Shown in pieces: positions 22,218-33,140 of a stretch of 64,000 nt of DNA; positions within the stretch are counted from its first letter, which is position 1; each line of letters starts with the position of its first letter. The position numbers and the translations under genes were made by a program. The stretch is from Budorcas taxicolor (Eukaryota > Chordata > Mammalia > Artiodactyla > Bovidae): NCBI RefSeq assembly GCF_023091745.1, contig NC_068915.1:49658001-49722000 (forward strand), given 5' to 3'. The notes under the pieces were generated by a model. That model was not told the DNA's origin and did no database searches. It saw only the letters and a program-made list of their open reading frames with translations.

Positions 22218-23789
22218 CTGAATTAGAAAAAAAGAAAATCAAGAATAAATTTTAATAAGTATCATTTATATTGAAAGTAATACTAGGCTTTAAATTTTCC
22301 AGCAGAGCTTATATGATTTTATATGAATATGTTTCATATATATATATGTTTATTGTAGGTATGAATGCACTTTGTTTATTCATTTATTCAATATCTCCAA
22401 GTATAACTTTTGACAAGTCCCATCATTTTTCTTTTCTTTACTATGCCCAACTTTAGGATTTCATACCAAAAAAAAAAAAAAAGGATGAAATAAAAATAGT
22501 TAACCACTATTTTTGAAAAGAGTATCCTCTTTACATTTCAAATGCTTTGGGACATAGGACACCTGATTTAGCAATTATGTCTCTTATAGACAGTAAAATG
22601 CACAGATTTACACAGCTGTTGAACCTAATTTATGGAAAAAGAATTATTTCCATAATGCCTTTTGCACTTATGTGGTATATTTGGCAATAAATAAATCTTT
22701 TAAAAATGGTTCTATTAGAATCTACTTCTATTCCTTTACTATTCCTTTCTGGAATTATGCATTCAAGGATTGCATACATAAAGAGTCCAACTCCATACAT
22801 ATCAAAAGAAGTGATTATCAATTATAGAAAAGAGCAGTGTATAACAAGATGCAGGGTCACTATAGTTTACTAGTGATTACCTTAATAATGAATATGTGAC
22901 TCCATGACAAGTGACTTCCAAAAAGTGCATTTTCTTAAATGTCAAATAATTTTCCCCTTAAGACTCATTTGGCAGTTGGTCTTTGCTATCATATTTCTAT
23001 TAAATTACATATTTGATTTGACAACATTTGTTTATCAGAGAAGTTGAATGTTCCATTAAAACCCTTGTCTCTCTGATGATATTTTTATGAAAGTGATTTT
23101 CTACTGCTTTTTTTCAGTATATGTGCTCCTTTTGTATAAAACATTAGAGCAAGAACTTGTTCATTTCTATGTGCTTGTAAAATAAGCAAGTGTCCTTATG
23201 TAACATAATTATGCATTACAGAACTAGTCAAGAGGTAAAGACAAGTCAACGTGGGTGTGTTTATACTTTACCTGAGTGAAGTGATAAAATTTTTCAATAG
23301 GATGAAATAGGCTATCCTGCATTAAGAGGGAGGTTTGGATTTACATAATACTATGGTACCTGCATAAAAGGCCTTAAAGTTAACAGAAAAAACAAACACA
23401 AAATATTTGCCTTTTTGCTGCATTAGAAAATCATAGAACCAACTGTACCATTTAAAATTTTCTATTACCATTGGATGAATATTAGACTCTCTATTAACAA
23501 TCAGGTATTGACTTTTGGGAATTCATACATTAAGTAACTAATGAATAAGAAGAAAATGTGTGAGTTTTTATCAGAGATATGCTAGAGTCGAAGCTAGATG
23601 AAAGCCAGGCTCCTAGAGGATTTGTACATGGGTGGAGAGAGAATTGTGCAGTGTGCTTTGAGAAGCAGGACTAGTTAAAAACAAAAACAAAAAAAAAAGT
23701 CAAAAATGTATATCATGTTATAATTAAGATTAGATGAAACTATTACATTTCAGAGATATATAAATTTGCAGTCTATTATCAATAGAACA
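22218..23789. other. Unassigned AT-rich DNA
   Basis: No repeat or gene supported. A 14-nt A run lies near 22470. The short minus frame at 22630-22821 is discussed under rejected items. Confidence 0.5.
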
Positions 23790-24163
23790 GTCAGTGTCAT
23801 CCCGTGAAACACAAAGCCCTCCAATGACCTCTCATCTCTGGATTCAAGAGAAGAAGGGAAGCCTGTGCCTACAAATAATGATTTACCAGGTTTCTTGTGG
23901 AGTCTTGCACACCACACAGGACTTCTCTGACAACATGGTCTATTATTTTCTGTTCACTCCATTGTTGGAATCTTGGACTCCTTGATGTTCTTCAAGTATA
24001 GAACATCATATGATCAGACTAATCTTTTCCTAGATATCTTCATAGTTCATTCATCTTCTCACTTTCCTGAAATCTTTGTTTCACTGCAGCTCATACTGAC
24101 AACACCCTCCCCTATTCCTTGGTTCTTCTTTTCTAATGTGCTGATTACCTTTTTCCATAGATG

Positions 24164-24356
24164 CAAGTGAAAGTCACTCAGTCATATCTGACACTTTGAA
24201 ACCCCATGGACTATACAGTCTGTGGAATTCTCCAGGCCAGAATACTAGAGTGTGCAGCCTTTCCCTTCTTCAGGGGATCTTCCCAACCCAAGGATTGAAC
24301 TCAGGTCTCCTACACTGCAGGAGGATTCTTTACCAAATGAGACAGAAGGGAAGCCC
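24164..24356 (-). mobile_element. Bov-tA SINE
   Basis: Reverse SINE from 'aaagtcactcagtcatatctgac' through the head 'ggaggattctttaccaaatgagac...gggaagccc'. It joins, with no gap, a second partial copy on the same strand. Confidence 0.88.
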
Positions 24357-24476
24357 AAGAATACTGGAGTGGGTAGCCTATCCCTTCTCCAGTGGGTCTT
24401 CCCAACCCAGGAATTGAACTCAGGTCCCTTGCATTGCAGGCGGATTCTTTACCAGTTGAGCTATGAGGGAAGCCTG
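24357..24476 (-). mobile_element. Partial second Bov-tA copy (head half)
   Basis: It begins 'aagaatactggagtgggtag' and repeats only the tRNA-like half, ending 'agctatgagggaagcc'. It lacks the 3' third. It looks like a partial tandem duplication of, or insertion next to, the upstream SINE. The two halves differ at many sites. Confidence 0.85.
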
Positions 24477-24689
24477 ATCACATTTTAAAGAATTTGATGA
24501 TTTATGCTATTTATTGTCTCTCACTCCTCTAACAAAAGCTCCATGATAAGACTTTAGTCTACTCTGTTTACTGACAGCAGCATGCCTAAAACATAGTAAG
24601 CACTCAATGAATATTTGTGGAATGAATAAATGATATGTATGCATGAATTCCCTGCTCTTCCTCCATAAAAATTCAATGGTCAGTTTTCT

Positions 24690-25130
24690 CTTATTTACCA
24701 TCTAGCATTCTTATCCCTGCATGTTATTGTCTCTGACAGAGTGACTATTTCTCTTTCCAGATCAAAATCTCTTGCATCCGTGGAAATAATTCTAACTGGA
24801 ATGGCATCCTACTTGAACACATCAACTAATTCTCTCTCCTCAGAGATCTCCAATTAATTTCAACTTCCCCAGAAATGCTCTCCTAACTTCCCAGTTAGAA
24901 ATCACTACTTTCTGTGAGATCTTCTAAAGGGAAAAAATCATATTTGAACAAAGCCCCCCAAAATAACCTATAGACACCCATATATGCCACTTTACTTGCA
25001 TATTACCATCATTTTCTAAATCCCTTCAATCTGTTTTTGTATTTTATTGATTTATTTATCTGTCTTTTTTTTATGAATTGCCTATTCCCCTCTCTAGAAT
25101 GTCTAGGTCTTATGAGTTACTTAATACATA
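24690..25130 (+). mobile_element. Possible second L2-like fragment
   Basis: Weak resemblance to L2 3' text ('aaatgctctcctaacttcc', 'cccctctctagaatgtctagg'). Divergence is high and the assignment uncertain. Confidence 0.3.
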
Positions 25131-25235
25131 AATTTTGATGTAATAAATTACAAATTATTTAAACATAATTTTCCAATATTTATTTCTTAGTTCTTAGGAA
25201 TACAGTTTTTATTATAATTACATAGTCCTAATCTG

Positions 25236-25868
25236 GAAATAGGTGGGGAAACAGTGGAAACAGTGTCAGACTTTATTTTGGGGGGCTCCAAAATCACTGC
25301 AGATGGTGATTGCAGACGTGAAATTAAAAGACGCTTACTCCTTGGAAGGAAAGTTATGACCAACCTAGATAACATATTGAAAAGCAGAGACATTACTTTG
25401 CCAATAAAAGTCCATCTAGTCAAGGCTATGGTTTTTCCAGTGGTCATGTATGGATGTGAGAGTTGGACTGTGAAGAAAGCTGAGTGCTGAAGAATTGATG
25501 CTTTTGAACTGTGGTGTTGGAGAAGACTCTTGAAAGTCCCTTGGACTGCAAGGAGATCCAACCAGTCCATTCTGAAGGAGATCAGCCCTGGGATTTCTTT
25601 GGAGGGAATGATGCTGAAGCTGAAACTTCAGTACTTTGGCCACCTCATGAGAAGAGTTGACTCATTGGAAAAGACTCTGATGCTCGGAGGGATTGGGAGC
25701 AGGAGGAGAAGGGGACGACAGAGGATGAGATGGCTGGATGGCATCACCAACTCGATGCACATGAGTTTGGGTGAACTCCAGGAGTTGGTGATGGACAGGG
25801 AGGCCTGGCATGCTGCAGTTCATGGGGTCGCAAAGAGTTGGACACGACTGAGCAACTGAAGTGAACTG
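25236..25868 (+). mobile_element. BovB 3' end (5'-truncated)
   Basis: Matches the last ~630 bp of BovB: the RT C-terminal segment (SQITADGDC-type text, SRDITLP, VMYGCESWTVKKAE), then the region ending 'cgcaaagagttggacacgac', 'tgagcaactgaagtgaactg'. The frame is 78 codons to a TGA at 25488-25490, then reopens to 25859. Where the family has an arginine codon CGA (recalled consensus), this copy reads TGA. Confidence 0.9.
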
Positions 25869-28079
25869 ATAGTGTTATTTCATTGTTGCTTTAATTTTCA
25901 TTTCCCTGAAAACATATGATGTAGAGCATCTTTGCATATGCCTAAAACATAAGTAACAAACTTTATATTTCAGATACCATTTATCCAAATATACCTTAAG
26001 TTTTGACCCCTAAAATATTATAAGCTCCTTTGTCATGATGAACATAAAACAATTGAAAATAAGTTTGAAGACAAGAAGGATACAGAAATTAAATTATGGA
26101 ATGAACTTTAACTTATTTTACATTTCCTAAAATTAGCATGCATTATATGATCAGAGAGAAAAAAATGTTACTTCACTAAAAAGACTTAATTGTTCCAACT
26201 GCTTATCAGGCAAAATCAAACTCTGTATGTCAACCTGGACTCTCTGAGATTCTTTTTCTCTCTTTTACAACTACCTTTAAATCCTTTCTTCAATGATGTA
26301 CTTCTAACACATATGTTAGATTATGTGTGTATATATGTGCATGAATAATTGTATATGTAAATATGTGTACTTTTATACCTAAAAGTACATATTATTCATA
26401 AATATATATGAATGTTACTTTGTGTGCAATGTATGTATATATAATATTCAACTAAATGCTGTTAATTAAAATTTAAAATGAGTTATTTTGAATAATATCA
26501 GAGATATCTCTCTAAATAAGACAGCATTTAAAGTATGTGTTTTTATAGAATACACTTGTCACTTCAAGAAACTTTCATAGAAAGGAAAATAGAATGCTAT
26601 CATCTTAAATTTTCCATGTGCACTGGTGAGTGAAAAAAGATGTTTTCTCTCAGCATTACTGTCATTTATTAGTAAAAGGTTTGTAAGTACGTGCGATTGT
26701 TTGGGCCAGACCCCAACTTATGTGATAATGCTTCAGGGCATTTGCCCTTAGTTTTACCATAAGACGGGTTTGACTCCAGGGAAACTTTCTGTAGATATGT
26801 AAAGTAACCTTCTGTCTCTCATAAATCATAATTTATGTTCCTTATGTGTGAACAGAAGGTGTAGGTAAACAAACCGATTTGTGGAAGTCAGATTTTTTTT
26901 TTCCTCTAAATGTTCAATCTCCCCAGAAATGCCTTTAATTTAGCTTTTATTGATCTCTCCTTTAGTCTTGGATATTTTTGTTTCCCAGATAGAGTAATTG
27001 TATTGATAGTGGTATCGAAGTGGTATATTGCTGCCTCCCTTTCTTACCACATTCTCTGTTTCTGTTTTTGTTACAGTTGTTGTTTGCCTATTTTGTTTAT
27101 CTTTAATATCTGGGGAAATATATATAATGTATATATATTCAGTCACTGCACACTATATATTAGATTCTTTCAAACTTTCCCTTGCTACTTGTTTCAGTTA
27201 TCTATATTTATACTCTAAATGTAGTAAGTTAAAGCAAACAAAATCAGCCATATGATTCTCAAGTTCAGGTAGAACTAGAATATTCTTTACCTTCATTTCA
27301 AAGATGAGTTACACTTCAAACAATTTGGTGCTGGTTGTCAGATAGAAGCTAAGCCAAAGTTTGTTGACCAGGGCCTGATTCTCCTTCACACAGATTTCTC
27401 CACATGGTTTCTTGTGCTTTCTCTCAATATGACAGTTGGCTTCTAGAAGATTTCTAAGAGTGAGTATTCCAAGAAGCAAAAAAAAAGACATTTCCAATAA
27501 TTTAAAAAGTTTGGTATGGAATTGTAATGTTACTTCTGATGTATTCTATAGATAGTCCCAAGATCAACCTGAAGTCAAGGGATAGACAATAAACTCCATT
27601 CACCTTTCAGCATGAGAGGTAACTTAATGGCCATTTTTATTCCATCTCAACCACCCATGATCCAAATCTCTGATTCACCTCCTTGCCTCTCCACAAACAC
27701 TTGCTTCCTAATTAATTGCTATCTGAGCCCTCAGTTTTGAACTCCTGAACTTTCTCTAGATATCATGGAATTTATATTTGTTAAAACAATTTGCTTTGGA
27801 TTATCAGCAAATATCACCTGCTTTCTCTCAAATAAGAACTATTCTTCCTCCTCGCCTTACAACTGTAGTTTTCTTTCTCCATCACTTCTTTACATACTTC
27901 GTCACATTGATAATTCCTCCATTTTCTACCACTAGCCATCTCTTTAGACTCTGCTTTCTTTCACTAGCTTGCTTGGTTCTGCTATGTCATATTAAAAAAA
28001 AAAAAAAAAAAACTTTCAAATAAACTTGCTAGCAGCTCAAACTAACCACTATTTCACTTTCACTAGACTATTTCAATGT
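25869..28079. other. Unassigned unique DNA
   Basis: AT-rich, with a notable palindrome at 26341-26399 and a pyrimidine-rich segment near 27650-27980 that ends in an A18 run (27992-28011). Hydrophobic frames at 26910-27255 are low-complexity T-rich translations. No gene or repeat supported. Confidence 0.5.
26341..26399. repeat. Imperfect palindrome with a 10-bp perfect core
   Basis: The core arms tgtactttta and taaaagtaca flank the 4-nt loop tacc. Further out, atgaataat (26341-26349) pairs with attattcat (26391-26399). The DNA between outer and inner arms is asymmetric. It could extrude a cruciform. No known protein-binding or RNA family is recognised. Confidence 0.8.
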
Positions 28080-28500
28080 CAGTAATAATAATACCCAATA
28101 GCAATTGAATACTAACTGTAGGTGAATAACAGTGTTAATGGCTGTGTTTGAATCGTGTTCTCATTTACTCTTGAGAGTAGCCCTATATACCCATGACAGT
28201 ATTTCTTCTCTTTATGTGTGTGTGTGCGCCTGCTTAGTCAGGTCCAACTCTTTGAGTCCCCATGGACTATAGCTTGCCAGGATTCTCTGTCCATGGAATT
28301 TTCCAGGCAAGAAATACTGGAGTGGGTTTTCATTTCCTACTCCAGGGGATCCTATTGAGCCAGGGATTAAATCCACACCTCTTGCATCTCCTGCTTTGGC
28401 AGGCAGATTCTTTACCTAACTGGAAATCAGTGAGTCTAAGTGATTTAAGAACCTACAATGAGCAAGTGGCAGAGCAAATATTGGAACTCTGCTTTCTATG
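28080..28500 (-). mobile_element. MIR SINE split by a Bov-tA
   Basis: Reverse MIR text 'tactaactgtaggtgaataac ... catttactcttgagagtagccct' is followed, after the Bov-tA, by 'tgatttaagaacctacaatgagcaagtggcagagca', the MIR 'gctagtaagtggcagagcc' part. The split copy dates MIR before the bovid SINE. Confidence 0.6.
28217..28424 (-). mobile_element. Bov-tA SINE inside MIR
   Basis: Reverse SINE with a short TG run at its 5' edge, 'gcctgcttagtcaggtcc', 'gaaatactggagtgggtttt', and the head 'ggcaggcagattctttaccta'. Diverged relative to other copies here. Confidence 0.85.
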
Positions 28501-28647
28501 ATGTCATATACTATGCTCCTGTAAGATATTATATACTTACTGCCTTTACTTTTCAACTGACATTGATATGTTTACATTCCAAAGTACCTTGAACAAGAAA
28601 GACCCCTGGTTCTTTGGAGCTTGTTGAATGCTTCAATTTTTAAAACT

Positions 28648-28666
28648 ACATATCTATCTATCTATC
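28648..28666. repeat. (TATC)n microsatellite
   Basis: About four tetranucleotide units immediately before a BovB 3' end. Confidence 0.9.
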
Positions 28667-29051
28667 TTCTGAATTGATGCTTTTGAACCGTGGTGTTGGA
28701 GAAGACTCTTGAAAGTCCCTTGGACTGCAAGGAGATCCAACCAGTCTATCATTTCCTTTAGGAAATCAATCCTGACTGTTCACTGGGAGGACTGATGCTA
28801 AAGCTGAAGCTCCAATACTTTGTCCACCTGATGTGAAGTGCTGACTCACTGGAAAAGACCCTTGATGCTGGGAAAGATTGAAAACGGGAGAAGGGGACGA
28901 CAGAGGATAAGGTGGTTGGATGGCATCATCGATTGGATGAACATGAGTCTGAGCAAGCTCTGGGAGTTTGTGATGGGCAGGGAAGCCTGGCGTGCTGCAT
29001 TCCATGCGATCACAAAGAGTTGGACACTACTGAGCAACTGAACAACAACAA
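28667..29051 (+). mobile_element. BovB 3' end, diverged
   Basis: BovB terminal text from 'gaattgatgcttttgaacc' to 'gagcaactgaacaacaacaa'. It shares most of its length with the 25.5-25.87 kb copy but has many substitutions and a small insertion near 28750. No coding potential. Confidence 0.9.
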
Positions 29052-29117
29052 ATATTAAATACTTATATATCTAACAATTGTCATTTTATCACTTATGTTT
29101 TGATTACACTAAGTTAA

Positions 29118-29347
29118 TGGGCATATGGCCCTTTCAGTGCACTGTGTGCCTGAAGACATTTACTGCGAAAAACACACTTCAGGACCACTTGAATATACAC
29201 AGTGGGGATCAGCCATACAAATGCCACTGTTGTGACATGGATTTCAAGCACAAATCTGCCCTCGAAAAGCATTAAACCTCTCTCCACGGCAGAAGCAGCG
29301 GTGAAAAACTACTCAGGCATGATCTGGAAAGGCAAAACCTACTGTAA
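29118..29347 (+). pseudogene. C2H2 zinc-finger retrocopy fragment
   Basis: The frame encodes two C2H2 fingers: FQCTVCLKTFTAKNTLQDHLNIH (C-x2-C-x12-H-x3-H) and, after the linker SGDQPYK, CHCCDMDFKHKSALEKH up to a premature TAA at 29273-29275. Reading on in the same frame gives a basic 23-residue tail containing SSGEKLLRHDLERQNLL, and a second TAA at 29345-29347. This is consistent with the carboxy end of a BTB-zinc-finger type transcription factor. Such proteins bind DNA in the nucleus through these fingers. I cannot name the parent with confidence. No intron interrupts it, which fits a 5'-truncated processed copy, although I see no clear poly(A) tail or target duplication. The last histidine of finger 2 would lie at or beyond the stop. 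Confidence 0.7.
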
Positions 29348-29483
29348 CTAGAACCACACCTTGTTATGTAAGCTGTATATCATTCTGTTGGGCAAGTCTT
29401 TCTATAGAAATGCAGCATTTGTAATATTGCATTTCCACCCCCATTTTTAGATCTTATTTTTGGTCTACCTATACGTGTTATGA

Positions 29484-29640
29484 CTTCACTTTCACTTTTC
29501 ACTTTCATGCATTGGAGAAGGAAATGGCAACCCACTCCACTGTTCTTGCCTGGAGAATCCCAGGGACAGGGGAGCCTGGTGGGCTGCCATCTATGGGGTC
29601 GCACAGGGTCGGACACAACTGAAGCGACGCAGCACAGCAA
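29484..29640 (+). mobile_element. BovA2 second monomer
   Basis: Runs from 'cttcactttcacttttcac' (the linker between BovA2 monomers) through 'attggagaaggaaatggcaa' to 'cacaactgaagcgacgcagc'. It is the 3' monomer only. It retains CpGs such as gcgacgc, suggesting a young copy. Confidence 0.88.
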
Positions 29641-29814
29641 GATAACTTTTGTTAAGTTATATAACTGGTGATTACAAATGAAAAATAATGAACTCTTTTG
29701 ACTACTTCAAGCTATACACACACCAGTATATATTTATGTGCCATGCGAACATGCTGGGCACACAGAGTAGAATTAGAAAATGGGGTATTTCATACCTACT
29801 CCACTTCAACATTT

Positions 29815-30590
29815 CCTTCCTCTTGACTATTATCTTTGATTGGTCTATTTTTACAACAGTGCAACATTTTCATAAATTTTTAGAATTATCTTAATAATCA
29901 CAAAAATACTCTAAGATTTTATTAGGATAATAACAATTTTACAGATCAATTTGACACAAATTTATCTCTTTACATTAGTGAATGTCAGAGTTAGTGAATG
30001 TAGTACATCTTTTCAATTTTTAGGTCGTGAATTTTTCTCAGTAATAGTTTATGGACTTCTCTATAGGGATTTTAGACTTTTGTGAGATTTATTCAAGGAT
30101 ATTTGATGTTTTCATTGCTACTATAAGAGTATTCTATTAAACTTCCTATTCTAATGATCTCTTGCTTCTATATCAAATGTATATTTTTTATTGATATTAT
30201 TTATTGACTCTAATAATTTTACATTGATTCCATGAATGTAGTAGATATGTCATGCTGAAAATTTCTGGATCTTACTCATAATAACAGTTTAAATATTTTA
30301 TTTTTCCAATCTTCACTTTTAAAACTTTCCTTTTCTTACTTTATTCTCTGTGACTTAAAAGAGACATTAAATAGAAGTATTGAGAAAAGCATCCTTGCCA
30401 ATAATTTGATCTCACTGGGAAAACTTTCAATAATTCACCATTAAATATAAAGATTGCTATCATTTGTGTTGGATTTCCTTTATCAGATTATTACCTTTTT
30501 AACTTTAAATTTTACTAAATGCTTTTTGTAAAAACAGATTTTTAACTTTATCATGTGCTTTTGCTGCATGTAAAGAGTGGTCATAATACT
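29815..30590 (-). mobile_element. Old L1 ORF2 fragment (L1M class)
   Basis: Plus-strand text follows the reverse of old L1 ORF2: 'tttattcaaggatatttgatg', 'taaatagaagtattgagaaa', 'gcatccttgccaat', 'tcaccattaaatataa' and 'ttttactaaatgctttttg'. The reading frames are destroyed. The BovB copy abuts its end near 30599. Confidence 0.6.
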
Positions 30591-30683
30591 TATCTCCTTC
30601 AGAATGGACTGATTGGATCTCCTTGCAGTCCAAGGGACTCTCAAGAGTCTTCTCCAACACCACAGTTCAAAAGCATCAATTCT

Positions 30684-31706
30684 TCAGTGCTCAGCTTTCT
30701 TCACAGTCCAACTCTCACATCCATACATGACCACTGGAAAAACCATAGCCTTGACTAGGCGTACCTTTGTTGGCAAAGTAATGTCTCTGCTTTTCAATAT
30801 GCTATCTAGGTTGGTCATAACTTTCCTTTCAAGGAGTAAGCATCTTTTAATTTCATGGCTGCAGCCACCATCTGCAGTGATCTGGGAGCGCAGAAAAATA
30901 AAGTCTGACACTGTTTCCACTGTTTCCTCATCTATTTCCCATGAAGTGATGGGACCAGATGCCATTATCTTCATTTTCTGAATGTTGAGCTTTAAGCCAA
31001 CTTTTTCACTCTCCTCTTTCACTTTCATCAAGAGGTTTTTTAGTTCCTCTTCACTTTCTGCCATAAGGGTGGTGTCATCTGCATATCTGAGGTTATTGAT
31101 ATTTCTCCCAGCAATCTTCATTCCAGCTTGTGCTTCTTCCAGCACAGCATTTTTCATGATGTATTCTGCATAGAAGTTAAATAAGCAGGGTGACAATATA
31201 CAGCCTTGACGGACTCCTTTTCCTATTTGGAACCAGTCTGTTGTTCCATGTCCAGTTCTAACTGTTGCTTCCTGACCGGCATACAGATTTCTCAAGAGGC
31301 AGGTCAGGCGGTCTGGTATGCCCAGGTTTTTCAAAATTTTCCACAGTTTATTGTGATCCACACAGTCATAGGCCTTGCCATAGTCAATAAAGCAGAAATA
31401 GATGTTTTTCTGAAACTCTCTTGCTTTTTCCATGATCCAGCGGATGTTGGCAATTTGATCTCTGGTTCCTCTGCCTTTTCTAAAACCAGCTTGAATATCT
31501 GGAAGGTCATGATTCACATGTTGCTGAATCCTGGCTTGGAGAATTTTGAGCATTACTTTACTAGCATGTGAGATGAGTGCAATTGTGCGGTAGTTTGAGC
31601 ATTCTTTGGCATTGCCTTTCTTTGTGGTTGGAATGAAAACTGACCTTTTCCAGTCCTGTGGCCACTGCTGTGGCCACTGCAGCAAATTTTCCAAATTTGC
31701 TGGCAT
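30684..31706 (-). pseudogene. BovB reverse transcriptase segment, 340 open codons
   Basis: This is the longest uninterrupted frame among the transposon copies here apart from the L1 389-codon block. It covers the reverse transcriptase core that copies BovB (and probably Bov SINE) RNA. It shows FRKGRGTRDQIANIRW (residues ~75-90), motif A FIDYGKAYD (~106-114) with its Asp, GVRQGCILSPCLF (~164-176), and YADD (~208-211) with both aspartates, then the thumb/connection region ending ESWTVKKAEH. The stop is a TGA at the same codon that is damaged in other BovB copies. Upstream frames (31553-31921, 31855-32046, 32130-32429) are shifted fragments of the same protein. So the catalytic residues are intact but the protein is broken at both ends. 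Confidence 0.85.
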
Positions 31707-32429
31707 ATTGAATGCAGCACTTTCACAGCATCATCTTTCAGGATTTGAAATAACTCACCTGGAATTCCATCACCTCCACTAGCTTTGTTCATAGTGATGC
31801 TTTCTAAGGCCCACTTGACTTCACATTCCAGGATGTCTGGCTCTAGGTGAGTGATCACACCATTGTGATTATCATGGTCGTAAGATCTTTTTTGTATAGT
31901 TCTTCTGTGTATTCTTGCCACCTCTTCTTAATATCTTCTGCTTCCGTTAGGTCCATACCATTTCTGTCCTTTATCAAGCCCATCTTTGCATGAAATATTC
32001 CCTTGGTGTCTCTAATTTTCTTGAAGAGACCTCTAGTCTTTCCCATTCTGTTGTTTTCCTCTATTTCTTTACATTGATCACTGAGGAAGGCTTTCTTATC
32101 TCTTCTGGCTATTCATTGGAACTCTGCACTCAGATGCTTATATCTTTCCTTTCCTCCTTCGCTTCTCCTTCGCTTTTCGCTTCTCTTCTCACAGCTATTT
32201 GTAAGGCCTCCTCAGACAGCCATTTTGCTATTTTGCATTTCTTTTCCATGGGGATGGTCTTGATCCCTGTCTCCTGTACAATGTCATGAATCTCCGTCCA
32301 TAGTTCATCAGGCACTCTATCTATCACATCTAGTCCCTTAAATCTTTTTCTCACTTCCACTGTATAATCATAAGGGATTTGATTTTGGTCATACCTGAAT
32401 GGTCTAGTGGTTTTCCCTACTTTCTTCAA

Positions 32430-33140
32430 TTTAACTCTGAATTTGGCACAAGGAGTTCATGATCTGAGCCACAGTCAGCTCCTGGTCTTGTTTTTGTTGA
32501 CTGTATAGACTGTCTCCATCTGTGGCTGCAAAGAATATAATCAATCCAATTTCGGTGTTGACCATCTGGTGATGTCCATGTGTAGAGTCTTCTCTTGTGT
32601 TGTTGGAAGAGGCTGTTTGCTATGACCAGTGCATTTTCTTGGCAAAACTCTATTAGTCTTTGCCCGGCTTCATTCTGTATTCCAAGGCCAAATTTGCCTG
32701 TTACTCCAGGTGTTTCTTGACTTCCTAATTTTGCATTCCAGTCCCCTATAATGAAAAGGATATCTTTTTTGGGTGTTAGTTCTATAAGGTCTTGTAGATC
32801 TTCATAGAACTGGTCAAATTAAGCTTCTTCAGCATTACTGGTTGGGGCATAGACTTGGATTACTCTGATATTGAATGATTTGCCTTGGAAATGAACAGAG
32901 ATCATTCTGTTGTTTTTGAGATTGCATCCAAGTACTGCATTTTAGACTCTTTTGTTGACCATGATGGCTACTCCATTTCTTCTGAGGGATTCCTGCCTGC
33001 AGTAGTAGATATAATGGTCATCTGAGTTAAATTCACTCATTCCAGTCCATTTTGGGTCGCTGATTCCTAGAATGTCAACGTTCACTCTTGCCATCTCCTG
33101 TTTGACGACTTCCAATTTGCCTTGATTCATGGACCTGACA
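32430..33140 (-). pseudogene. BovB endonuclease remnant
   Basis: An apurinic/apyrimidinic-type endonuclease domain that would nick target DNA. The first block (33130-32942) reads GKLEVVKQEMARVNVDILGIS, then DPKWTGMSEFN and YIYYCRQESLRRNGVAIMV. The family, as I recall it, has Glu-Leu before KWTG. Here it is Asp-Pro, so the metal-binding glutamate is probably lost. A TAG at 32943-32945 ends the block, and further stops and shifts follow (for example near 32820). The later segment with the 'ggactggaatgcaaaattagg' text (32727-32747) keeps the GDWNAK-type motif. Confidence 0.75.

Larger units (their letters stand above)
23790..24632 (+). mobile_element. L2 LINE 3' region, split by two SINE units
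   Basis: L2-like order on the plus strand: 'aagccctccaatgacctctcatctctgg', 'ctttcctgaaatctttg', then after the SINEs 'ttattgtctctcactcctct', 'gctccatgataagac' and the terminal 'agtaagcactcaatgaatat' with a tgaataaatga end. This is the known L2 3' end pattern. SINEs at 24164-24476 interrupt it. No ORF survives. Confidence 0.65.

Noticed and set aside
22630..22821. Minus frame with a phrase (DMYGVGLFMYAILE) faintly like protein-kinase subdomain IX
   Set aside because: It is short, begins at a non-ATG codon, and has no neighbouring kinase motif or splice signal. Chance is more likely.
26910..27255. Hydrophobic 102- and 75-codon frames resembling membrane proteins
   Set aside because: T-rich DNA naturally encodes Phe/Leu/Ile/Cys runs. 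Two phases are open over the same bases and there is no other support.
30613..31571. Plus-strand frames of 121-122 codons opposite BovB
   Set aside because: Antisense shadows of the BovB reverse transcriptase. The repeated phrases also appear at 42.1-42.9 kb for the same reason.
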